Assembly (NCBI GenBank): GCA_017960005.1
Contig: JAGCZM010000043.1
Span: 1 to 8,619 of the forward strand
Direction: 5' to 3'
From: Eggerthellaceae bacterium
GTDB taxonomy: Bacteria > Actinomycetota > Coriobacteriia > Coriobacteriales > Eggerthellaceae
DNA: 8,619 nt
Shown here one piece after another: positions 1-5,777 of the stretch (the first letter of the stretch is position 1; the number at the start of each line of letters is the position of its first letter). The notes below the pieces were generated by a model, which did not search any database, was not told where the DNA came from, and saw nothing but the letters and a program-made list of their open reading frames with translations. The position numbers were made by a program, and so were the translations under genes.

Positions 1-1078
1 CGAGGTGTTCGTGTTCACGCCCAAAGGCGAGGTGCTGAGTTTGCGTGCGGGATCGACGCCCATCGATTTTGCATACGCGATTCATACCGAAGTCGGCAAC
101 CACTGCGTCGGCGCGAAAGCAAACGGCGTCATCGTTCCTTTGTCTTACGAACTCAAACTCGGAGACCGTGTCGAGATCCTGACCCAAAAAAGTGCAACGC
201 CTTCGCGCGACTGGTTGAATCTGGTCAAAACGCCTTCCGCCCGTTCGAAGATACGCGCTTATTTCAGTAAGGTATCGCGCTCCGATGATTTGCAAGAGGG
301 AAGAGATCGTCTTGCCCGTGAGATGAAAAAACACGGCATCGGCATTTCTTCTGCTCAAAGCTCCCGTGCCATGAAACTCGTATCCGAGCATTTGGGATAC
401 AACAACTTGGAAGACATGCTCGTGAACCTGGGCACCGGCAAGGAAAGCCCGCAGCATGTCGCCAACCGCCTGTTGAAGATTTTGGTCGATCGCGGCGAAG
501 AGGAGGCGGCAACACCGGCATTGGGTGTTTCCGATTTCTCGACCGGCGTTTTGCCTCCCATGCTCACCAGTGTACAGCGCCCCAAGAAGCATGAGGCTCA
601 TTCTTCAAACGGCGTGGTCGTCAAGGGATTAAACGACGTATTGGTGCGTTTGTCTCGTTGTTGCAATCCGGTTCCCGGAGACCGCATCATGGGATTTGTC
701 ACCCGCGGACGCGGTGTGAGCGTACACCGTGCCGATTGTCCCAATGCCGTCGAGCTCATGAAAGAACCCGACCGTATCATCGAGGTCTCTTGGGAAGCCG
801 GCAAACCGTCGGGCACCTCGTATTCGGTGGAGGTGCTCATCGAGGCGGTGGACCGCATGTTTTTGTTGCGTGACGTCACTTCGGTCATCTCCGATATGGG
901 CGCCAACGTGTTGACCAGCCAATCCACCAGCCACTCCGACGGCATGTCCGAGATGCGCTTCTTGTTCCAGGTGTCCGACGTTTCCAATATCGAGCCGATA
1001 CTGCGTCGTCTTCGCAACGTCGATGGGGTATTCACCGCGGAGCGCACCATCTCCGGCGCAAAAAAGAGGGAAGACTGA
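1..1078 (+). CDS. relA: Bifunctional (p)ppGpp synthetase/hydrolase Rel, C-terminal part (5' end outside window)
   Basis: This is the regulatory half of a long RelA/SpoT homologue, the stringent-response enzyme that makes and degrades (p)ppGpp at the ribosome. The first complete codon is at base 2; the GTG at base 5 is internal, because the reading frame is open to the window edge and begins inside the TGS domain (VFTPKGEV, then GSTPIDFAYAIHTEVG). Next come a helical region, the zinc-finger/conserved-cysteine domain (RCCNPVPGD with Cys codons at 659-664, then a His codon at 725 and a Cys codon at 737), and a C-terminal ACT domain (about bases 815-1055). All regulatory domains look intact. The catalytic hydrolase and synthetase domains lie upstream and cannot be judged, so I cannot say whether both activities are kept. 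The TGA stop overlaps the next start codon (TGATG), which suggests translational coupling. Confidence 0.95.
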   Translation, partial: EVFVFTPKGEVLSLRAGSTPIDFAYAIHTEVGNHCVGAKANGVIVPLSYELKLGDRVEILTQKSATPSRDWLNLVKTPSARSKIRAYFSKVSRSDDLQEGRDRLAREMKKHGIGISSAQSSRAMKLVSEHLGYNNLEDMLVNLGTGKESPQHVANRLLKILVDRGEEEAATPALGVSDFSTGVLPPMLTSVQRPKKHEAHSSNGVVVKGLNDVLVRLSRCCNPVPGDRIMGFVTRGRGVSVHRADCPNAVELMKEPDRIIEVSWEAGKPSGTSYSVEVLIEAVDRMFLLRDVTSVISDMGANVLTSQSTSHSDGMSEMRFLFQVSDVSNIEPILRRLRNVDGVFTAERTISGAKKRED

Positions 1079-1791
1079 TGCAGGAACAAAACATCGCCTT
1101 GTCATCGGTCTATCCAACAGAGGTGGATTTCGATGAGGTACCCGACATAAGGTATTTCGTGATAGGGTTTTTGCGCAACAACGTCTTCATGTTCGATACG
1201 CAAGACGGGGTTGTAGTGGTGGACCCGAGCGCCGTTGCGGAAAAAATCATCGATTTGGCCAAAGAGCAATTCGGCAAACCCATCACTCATATCATTTGCA
1301 CGCACAATCACTCCGATCATGTCAAAGGCATTGCCGATATCAAACAGGCAACGGGGGCCGTGGTTATCGCCTCGCAAACGGATTCGCCCTTGATCGAGGA
1401 TCCCGAACTGGTGCGCCAGCGCATCATGCCACTTCATAAGGCATGCCATGTCGATGTCAAAGTCAATGGCGGAGATGTCATCGAGCTCGGACAAAGCACA
1501 TGGGAGGTCATCGCAACTCCCGGGCATACTTCCGGCGGCATTTGCTTTTTGCTGACCAAATACAAAGGCAAAAAACCGACGTTTCCGATACTGTTTTCGG
1601 GAGATACGCTGTTTGCCGGAACGACCGGCAGAACTGATTTCGTGGGGGGAAGCGATCGGGATATGAGCCAGTCCATGGCCCGTCTGGCTACTTTGCCCGA
1701 CAACACCTTTGTTTTGCCCGGTCATTATGCCTTTACCACCATCGCAGCCGAACGCCCGACCACGATTGCCTTTTGGACGAGTCGCTTTTAG
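1078..1791 (+). CDS. Metallo-beta-lactamase-fold hydrolase (glyoxalase II-like)
   Basis: A 237-residue cytoplasmic MBL-fold protein with no signal peptide or membrane segment. The zinc ligands are all visible: the THNHSDH motif (His76, His78, Asp80, His81), PGHTSGG (His150), GDTLF (Asp176) and PGHY (His216), in the spacing of the glyoxalase II/YcbL-like subgroup. By family it probably hydrolyses a thioester or similar bond, but the substrate is unknown; lactoylglutathione is doubtful because many Gram-positive anaerobes lack glutathione. The start ATG at 1078 overlaps the rel stop by one base and is preceded by GAGGG at 1066-1070. MBL-fold genes near rel are common in Gram-positive bacteria, often with dtd between them; dtd is absent here. 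The C-terminus (PTTIAFWTSRF) is short and the gene is followed by a promoter region, so it probably ends the rel transcription unit. Confidence 0.9.
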   Translation: MQEQNIALSSVYPTEVDFDEVPDIRYFVIGFLRNNVFMFDTQDGVVVVDPSAVAEKIIDLAKEQFGKPITHIICTHNHSDHVKGIADIKQATGAVVIASQTDSPLIEDPELVRQRIMPLHKACHVDVKVNGGDVIELGQSTWEVIATPGHTSGGICFLLTKYKGKKPTFPILFSGDTLFAGTTGRTDFVGGSDRDMSQSMARLATLPDNTFVLPGHYAFTTIAAERPTTIAFWTSRF

Positions 1792-1820
1792 GGATTTTCG
1801 AAGAGACAAAAGGTGTTGTG

Positions 1821-1850
1821 CCGCATCGTATGCGGGTATGCGCGTGCGCA
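1821..1850. repeat. Two adjacent small inverted repeats upstream of the DUF47 promoter
   Basis: CCGCAT (1821-1826) and ATGCGG (1830-1835) form a perfect 6-bp inverted repeat around a 3-base centre. It is followed closely by TGCGC (1839-1843) and GCGCA (1846-1850) around a 2-base centre. The second repeat ends three bases before the extended -10 element. No T-tract follows, so a standard Rho-independent terminator is unlikely. Possible roles are a regulator-binding site for the downstream promoter or the 3' end structure of the rel-MBL transcript. Both are inferences. Confidence 0.45.
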
Positions 1851-1852
1851 GT

Positions 1853-1861
1853 TGATATAAT
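1853..1861 (+). promoter_or_regulatory. Extended -10 promoter for the DUF47 gene
   Basis: The -10 hexamer TATAAT (1856-1861) is a perfect consensus and is preceded by TGA (1853-1855), giving a full extended -10 (TGnTATAAT). At the usual 17-base spacing the -35 position reads CGGGTA (1833-1838), which is poor, as expected for extended -10 promoters. Transcription would start near 1868, leaving a leader of about 50 bases before the ATG at 1917. Confidence 0.75.
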
Positions 1862-1886
1862 ATTCACACTTTAAAAAGCAGGTGAA

Positions 1887-1910
1887 TCGGCTTTATCGCC
1901 GAGAAAGGCG
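1887..1910 (+). promoter_or_regulatory. Leader with two mutually exclusive short hairpins and RBS of the DUF47 gene
   Basis: TCGGC (1887-1891) can pair with GCCGA (1898-1902) across a 6-base loop. Alternatively CGCC (1897-1900) can pair with GGCG (1907-1910). Both use GCC at 1898-1900, so only one can form at a time. The second includes the GG of the only plausible Shine-Dalgarno, AGAAAGG (1902-1908), which lies 8 bases before the start codon. The stems are short, so a switch is possible but unproven. Confidence 0.35.
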
Positions 1911-1916
1911 CAACTC

Positions 1917-2543
1917 ATGGCCAAGGAGAAATTCGATTACTTTTCCGTGTTTGAGGGCATCGGCAAACTTGCCGTCGAGGAGGTTGATGTCGTCATCGGT
2001 GCCATCAACGGATTTTCCGACTCCGAAGCGTTGCGCGCCGCAATGGTTGCCGCTCACGAAATCGAGCATAAAGGCGATGAGTTGAACCACTCCATCTACA
2101 AAAACATCGCCGTGGATTTCGTGACGCCGATCGATCGCGAGGATCTCATCAATTTGTCCCAGCGTCTTGACACCGTCATCGACAATGCCGAAGACATCCT
2201 GCAATGCTTCTACATGTATGACGTATCTTCCATGAACAAGGACGTTCTTCCTTTCCTCGAGCTGCTTAAAAAAGCGGCCGAGTCGTTGCTTGCCGCGCTG
2301 TCGAATTTCAGGAACTTCAAGAAGTTCGGCGATTACAACAAGTACATCATCGCCGTAAACACTTATGAGGAAGAGGCCGACAAGCTTTATTTGGAAGCCA
2401 TCCGCAAACTGTATACGCAAGAATGCGATAAGCCTCTTTACGTGGTGGTATGGACGAGGATTTTCGAGGCACTGGAATCATGCGCGGATGCATGCGAGCA
2501 TGTTGCCGACACCATGAACACCATCATTCTCAAAAACGCTTAA
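1917..2543 (+). CDS. DUF47 / PhoU-like protein (putative phosphate transport regulator)
   Basis: A 208-residue, almost wholly helical soluble protein of the DUF47 family (related to PhoU). Members are usually encoded beside Pit-type phosphate permeases and are thought to control them. Recognisable family features are the metal-binding-type segment HEIEHKGDE (residues 47-55), TPIDRED (70-76), and the C-terminal helix ALESCADACEHVADTMNTII (185-204), which repeats the ExxxD spacing. The length matches the family (about 205-215 residues). The start ATG at 1917 follows a weak AGAAAGG and gives the expected N-terminus. The odd point is context: no permease gene follows; the next gene is lysC, with its own promoter. 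The protein may act on a permease encoded elsewhere or have another role. The family call is secure, the function is inferred. Confidence 0.88.
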   Translation: MAKEKFDYFSVFEGIGKLAVEEVDVVIGAINGFSDSEALRAAMVAAHEIEHKGDELNHSIYKNIAVDFVTPIDREDLINLSQRLDTVIDNAEDILQCFYMYDVSSMNKDVLPFLELLKKAAESLLAALSNFRNFKKFGDYNKYIIAVNTYEEEADKLYLEAIRKLYTQECDKPLYVVVWTRIFEALESCADACEHVADTMNTIILKNA

Positions 2544-2585
2544 TAACCGAAGTTCAATCACCGTTTGACGTATGCCGTGTGGGGC

Positions 2586-2652
2586 TTGACCTGTGATTTA
2601 TCGGGGCGTATTTCGGTATAATGATTTTTTGCAGATATTAAAAAACAAGGAA
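2586..2652 (+). promoter_or_regulatory. lysC promoter region and ribosome binding site
   Basis: A perfect -10 hexamer TATAAT lies at 2617-2622, placing the transcription start near 2629 and giving a leader of only about 34 bases. The best -35-like hexamer, TTGACC (2586-2591), sits 25 bases upstream, too far for a normal promoter; at standard spacing there is only a poor match. The pentamer TTGAC also occurs at 2565-2569, exactly 21 bases before its copy at 2586-2590. The Shine-Dalgarno is AAGGAA (2647-2652). The leader is far too short to hold a lysine riboswitch. Confidence 0.6.
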
Positions 2653-2662
2653 TAAATCGCGT

Positions 2663-3943
2663 ATGTCGCTTATTGTTGCAAAATTCGGAGGAACGTCGGT
2701 TGCGACGCCCGAGCGTATCAAAAGAGTTGCCGATCGCCTGATAGCGATGAAAGAAGCGGGCAATCAGGTCGTTGCGGTCGTATCCGCTATGGGATCGACC
2801 ACCGATCAGCTTGTGGCCATGGCAAATGCCGTTAACGAAAACCCGCCCACGAGAGAGCTCGACAGATTACTCGGTACCGGCGAGCAGGTCTCTATGACGC
2901 TTTTGTCGATGGCGATCGAGGCAAAAGGGCATAAGTCCATGAGCTTTTCCGGAAGACAGGCCGGCATTCTCACCGACGGTACCCATGCCAAAGCAAAAAT
3001 CGTATCCATCGACTCCAAACGCATTTTGGACGCCCTGGATGACGGATTCATCCCGGTCGTCGCGGGGTTCCAGGGGATAGACAAAAACGGCGATATGACC
3101 ACGCTGGGTCGCGGCGGTTCCGATACCACCGCGGTTGCGGTTGCCTGGGGCATCAACGCCGATGTGTGTGAGATATATTCGGATGTGGATGGGGTATATA
3201 CCGCCGATCCGCGTGTTTGCCCGCGTGCCCGTAAACTTTCGAGTATTTCATATGACGATATGCTCGAACTTTCCGGTGCGGGTACCGGTGTGCTCAATAT
3301 GCGTGCGGTCGAGTTCGCGCGCAAGTTCAATGTGGTCATTCATTCTCGCAGCGCTTTTTCCGATGCGGAAGGTACATATGTTAAGGAGGCTTTGCCCATG
3401 ATGGAGGAAGCGGTTATTACCGGTATTGCCTATGACGTTTCTCAAATCAAACTGACCGTCCGCGGTGTTCCGGATATGGAAGGCGTTGCCGCAAAGATGT
3501 TCGGCATGCTTGCCGAACAGGGCGTCAACGTCAACATGATTATCCAAAACGTCTCCGAGGACGGACATACCGACATCAGTTTTACGTGTCCTTCGGCCGA
3601 TACGGACAAGGCCCGCGAAACCGTCGAGCAAATCACTTCCGAGGTCAAGGCCCGCGATTGGACGCTGAGCGACGACATCGCCATGGTCAGTCTTGTCGGT
3701 ACCGGCATGAAATCCGCACCCGGCGTGGCCGCAAAGGCGTTTGCCACCATGGCGGCAAACGATATCAACATCCTCGCGATTTCGACATCGCCCATCAGGT
3801 TGTCCATAGTGGTCAACCGCAGCCAAAGTTCCGCGGCCGTCTGCGCTTTGCACAACGCATTCGGGTTGGATTCGGACAGCGATTTCGAGGAAACGCAGCT
3901 TTCCGCCGAAGAAATACTCGCCAAGATGGCCAAGGGCAGATAA
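2663..3943 (+). CDS. lysC: Aspartate kinase (aspartokinase), alpha subunit / full-length form
   Basis: Aspartokinase phosphorylates aspartate to 4-aspartyl phosphate, the entry step to lysine/diaminopimelate, threonine and methionine. The 426-residue product has the N-terminal kinase domain with KFGGTSV (7-13), TGEQVSM (72-78), FSGRQAG (95-101), GRGGSDTTA (149-157) and SDVDGVYTADPR (173-184). Two C-terminal ACT domains follow (about 265-335 and 343-405) with QNVSEDGHTDISFTC and TGMKSAPG. Length and order match the actinobacterial/Bacillus aspartokinases that also make a separate beta subunit, and such an internal start is visible here (see the beta-subunit entry). The ACT domains imply feedback inhibition by lysine and/or threonine. 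In ACT2 the usual TSE-I-R-I-S segment reads TSPIRLS, a proline in place of the commonly seen glutamate. The start at 2663 is fixed by AAGGAA and the KFGG motif. asd follows after 26 bases, as in actinobacterial lysC-asd operons. Confidence 0.97.
   Translation: MSLIVAKFGGTSVATPERIKRVADRLIAMKEAGNQVVAVVSAMGSTTDQLVAMANAVNENPPTRELDRLLGTGEQVSMTLLSMAIEAKGHKSMSFSGRQAGILTDGTHAKAKIVSIDSKRILDALDDGFIPVVAGFQGIDKNGDMTTLGRGGSDTTAVAVAWGINADVCEIYSDVDGVYTADPRVCPRARKLSSISYDDMLELSGAGTGVLNMRAVEFARKFNVVIHSRSAFSDAEGTYVKEALPMMEEAVITGIAYDVSQIKLTVRGVPDMEGVAAKMFGMLAEQGVNVNMIIQNVSEDGHTDISFTCPSADTDKARETVEQITSEVKARDWTLSDDIAMVSLVGTGMKSAPGVAAKAFATMAANDINILAISTSPIRLSIVVNRSQSSAAVCALHNAFGLDSDSDFEETQLSAEEILAKMAKGR
3383..3389 (+). 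promoter_or_regulatory. Internal Shine-Dalgarno for the aspartokinase beta subunit
   Basis: AAGGAGG lies inside the lysC reading frame, 8 bases before the in-frame ATG at 3398 and 11 before a second ATG at 3401. It is a stronger match to the anti-Shine-Dalgarno than the site of lysC itself (AAGGAA) and sits exactly between the kinase and ACT domains. Confidence 0.8.
3398..3943 (+). CDS. lysC: Aspartokinase beta (regulatory) subunit from an internal in-frame start
   Basis: Translation from ATG 3398 (Met246 of the full protein) would give 181 residues made only of the two ACT domains. In Bacillus subtilis and Corynebacterium glutamicum the lysC gene is known to yield such a beta subunit by internal initiation; it assembles with the alpha subunit as alpha2beta2 and forms part of the effector sites. 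The size here agrees with those beta subunits (about 160-175 residues). The strong internal AAGGAGG with ideal spacing is direct sequence support. Met247 is an alternative start giving 180 residues. That this happens in this organism is inferred from the site and from homology. Confidence 0.75.
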   Translation: MMEEAVITGIAYDVSQIKLTVRGVPDMEGVAAKMFGMLAEQGVNVNMIIQNVSEDGHTDISFTCPSADTDKARETVEQITSEVKARDWTLSDDIAMVSLVGTGMKSAPGVAAKAFATMAANDINILAISTSPIRLSIVVNRSQSSAAVCALHNAFGLDSDSDFEETQLSAEEILAKMAKGR

Positions 3944-3969
3944 AACACTTTAAGGAGCTGATCCCAAAC

Positions 3970-5019
3970 ATGGCTTATTCAAAAGAAATTCCCGCCAATC
4001 CGGTCGTTGCCATAGCCGGTGCAACCGGTGCGGTCGGCAGGGAGTTCTTGAAGGTCTTGCATGATCTCGATTTCCCCGCAAAGGAAGTGCGTGCGCTTGC
4101 TTCCGCACGCTCGGCGGGCAAAAAGATACATTTTGAGGGATGTGGAAGCGTTCCTGCGGGGGATTTGGTTGTCGAAGAGATGACCGATAAGTCCTTCGAG
4201 GGTGTCGACATCGCATTGTTCAGCTGCGGCGCGTCCGTATCCAGACAGTTCAGAGAGGCCGTGCTTGCATCGGGCGCCGTCATGATTGACAACTCCAGCG
4301 CGTTTCGTATGGAAACCGACGTGCCTTTGATCGTACCCGAGGTAAATCCCCAAGATATCGAATGGCACTCCGGCATCATCGCCAATCCGAACTGCTCGAC
4401 CATCCAGATGGTTGTTGCCCTAAAGCCCTTGAACGACATCGCCCACATCAAGCGTGTGGTGGTGTCCACCTACCAGGCGGCATCCGGTGCCGGTGCCAAG
4501 GGAATGAACGAGCTCTACGATCAGACGCGTGAGTTTTTGGACGGAACACCTCAAGAAGAGTTGACGATTAACGCGTTCAAGCATCAAATCGCGTTCAACT
4601 GCATTCCGCATATCGATGTCTTTATGGACGATGCCTCCACCAAAGAAGAGTGGAAGATGGTTGTGGAGACCAAGAAAATCATGGGAGATCCTTCCATTAT
4701 GGTTGCCGCCACCTGCGTGCGCGTACCGGTACTGCGCTGCCACAGCGAAGCGGTATTTGTCGAGTTCGATGAACCCATCAGTGCCGAAGAAGCACGTGAA
4801 GCACTGTCTGCGGCACCCGGCATCGTGGTTGTCGATGACCCCTTTGAGGCACAGTATCCCATGCCCGCCATGATGGCCGGCTCCGATGCGACGTACGTCG
4901 GGCGCATTCGTCGTGATTCCAGTGTCGAAAACGGCATCGCGATGTGGGTTGTTGCCGACCAGGTTCGCAAAGGCGCCGCGCTCAATGCCGTGCAGATAGC
5001 GCAGTTGCTTTTGCCCTAA
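3970..5019 (+). CDS. asd: Aspartate-semialdehyde dehydrogenase
   Basis: The enzyme reduces 4-aspartyl phosphate, the LysC product, to aspartate semialdehyde with NADPH. The 349-residue product has the N-terminal NADP-binding GATGAVG (17-23), SARSAGK (45-51), SCGASVS (85-91), DNSSAFR (107-113) and VPEVN (122-126). The catalytic Cys142 lies in NPNCST, followed by STYQAASGAGAKG (166-178), where Gln169 is expected to help catalysis. The substrate-binding RVPV (251-254) is followed by His258 in HSE. All key residues are present and length is normal. The frame is open upstream into lysC, but ATG 3970 is chosen because it gives the normal family N-terminus and follows TAAGGAG (3951-3957), although the 12-base spacing is rather long. 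It lies 26 bases after lysC with no promoter or terminator between, so the two are almost certainly cotranscribed and catalyse consecutive steps. Confidence 0.97.
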   Translation: MAYSKEIPANPVVAIAGATGAVGREFLKVLHDLDFPAKEVRALASARSAGKKIHFEGCGSVPAGDLVVEEMTDKSFEGVDIALFSCGASVSRQFREAVLASGAVMIDNSSAFRMETDVPLIVPEVNPQDIEWHSGIIANPNCSTIQMVVALKPLNDIAHIKRVVVSTYQAASGAGAKGMNELYDQTREFLDGTPQEELTINAFKHQIAFNCIPHIDVFMDDASTKEEWKMVVETKKIMGDPSIMVAATCVRVPVLRCHSEAVFVEFDEPISAEEAREALSAAPGIVVVDDPFEAQYPMPAMMAGSDATYVGRIRRDSSVENGIAMWVVADQVRKGAALNAVQIAQLLLP

Positions 5020-5028
5020 ACCCCTCTC

Positions 5029-5766
5029 ATGAAAAAACAACGTCTCGATACGGTCTTGGTTGCACGCGGCTTTTACGTCGACGAGCAAGAAGCGCTTCGG
5101 GGTGTGTTGGCGCATGAGGTGCGCGTCGACGACGTATATGCGACAAGCGCCGCCATACTCATCGACCCCGATACCGCCGATATTTTCGTCAAAGGAAAAC
5201 GCGGTTATGTGTCCCGCGGGGGATACAAGCTGCAAAAAGCACTCGATGCGTTCGGAGAAGACGTCAGGGGCAAATCGTGCATCGATATCGGATCGTCCAC
5301 CGGCGGTTTTTGCGATTGTTTGTTACAAGCGGGTGCGGCATCCGTTGCTTGCGTCGATGTCAATTACGGACAGCTGGCTTGGAAGTTGCGTACCGATGAA
5401 CGTGTCAGGGTATTCGAGCGGACCAACATCCGCACCTCCGATCCGGCAAAGCTGGGAGCACCGTTCGATATTTTGGTGGCAGATGTCAGCTTCATCGGAC
5501 TGGCGCTGTTGATACCGGCGTTTGTGGGGTTGTGCAAGCCCGGATCGGTGTTTATCGGATTGATCAAGCCTCAGTTCGAAAGCAAGTTCGGAGAGACCGA
5601 CGGGGGAGTCGTTGTCGACGAATCGGTGAGAATCCGTACCGTCGAGGAGGTCAAAGAAGCCTTGGCAAACGAGGGTTTCATGATCGAAGGTGTCGTCGTT
5701 TCTCCCATCAAGGGTCCCAAAGGTAACGTAGAATATCTCGTCAAGGGCGTCTATACGGGCAAATAA
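5029..5766 (+). CDS. tlyA: TlyA-family rRNA (cytidine-2'-O)-methyltransferase
   Basis: A 245-residue protein with an N-terminal S4 RNA-binding domain (about 1-58, beginning RLDTVLVARG) joined to a FtsJ/RrmJ-like methyltransferase domain. The SAM-binding motif is DIGSSTGGF (86-94). The family K-D-K-E tetrad is visible as Lys67 in SRGGYKL, Asp152 in ADVSFI, Lys180 in IKPQFE and Glu235 in GNVEYL. Residues RGYV (58-61) correspond to the interdomain linker RAWV of the mycobacterial protein. TlyA proteins methylate 23S rRNA C1920, and the longer type also 16S C1409; this sensitises to capreomycin and viomycin. The protein lacks the C-terminal extension of the mycobacterial enzyme, so it may be the 23S-only type (uncertain). 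It starts 9 bases after asd with no purine-rich Shine-Dalgarno, suggesting reinitiation coupling. The start is fixed by the S4 motif. Confidence 0.93.
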   Translation: MKKQRLDTVLVARGFYVDEQEALRGVLAHEVRVDDVYATSAAILIDPDTADIFVKGKRGYVSRGGYKLQKALDAFGEDVRGKSCIDIGSSTGGFCDCLLQAGAASVACVDVNYGQLAWKLRTDERVRVFERTNIRTSDPAKLGAPFDILVADVSFIGLALLIPAFVGLCKPGSVFIGLIKPQFESKFGETDGGVVVDESVRIRTVEEVKEALANEGFMIEGVVVSPIKGPKGNVEYLVKGVYTGK

Positions 5767-5777
5767 AGGAAGTTTCC

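Noticed and set aside
5..7. GTG near the window edge as the start of a short Rel-like protein
   Set aside because: It falls in the first strand of the TGS domain and the frame is open to base 2, so the gene simply enters from outside the window.
1102..1809. 235-codon open frame on the - strand opposite the MBL hydrolase gene
   Set aside because: The + strand frame carries all MBL zinc-ligand motifs; the antisense product resembles nothing and has no initiation signals.
1821..1850. Rho-independent terminator after the MBL hydrolase gene
   Set aside because: The stem is only 6 bp and is followed by GC-rich sequence rather than a T-tract.
2544..2662. Lysine (L-box) riboswitch upstream of lysC
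   Set aside because: The predicted leader is about 34 bases and the whole intergenic region is 119 bases, too short for the roughly 170-base aptamer; no L-box-like hairpins seen.
3586..3969. Longer upstream start for asd inside lysC
   Set aside because: The extra 128 residues are the lysC ACT-domain region read in another frame; the family N-terminus and the TAAGGAG site both point to ATG 3970.
5029..5042. Slippery A-run (programmed frameshift) at the start of tlyA
   Set aside because: The heptamer is not in the frame needed for -1 slippage, and the downstream frame encodes a complete TlyA without any shift.
4420..5235. 271-codon open frame on the - strand across asd and tlyA
   Set aside because: It lies opposite two well-supported genes, its translation has no recognisable motif, and it has no ribosome binding site or promoter; it is a by-product of codon bias on the + strand.
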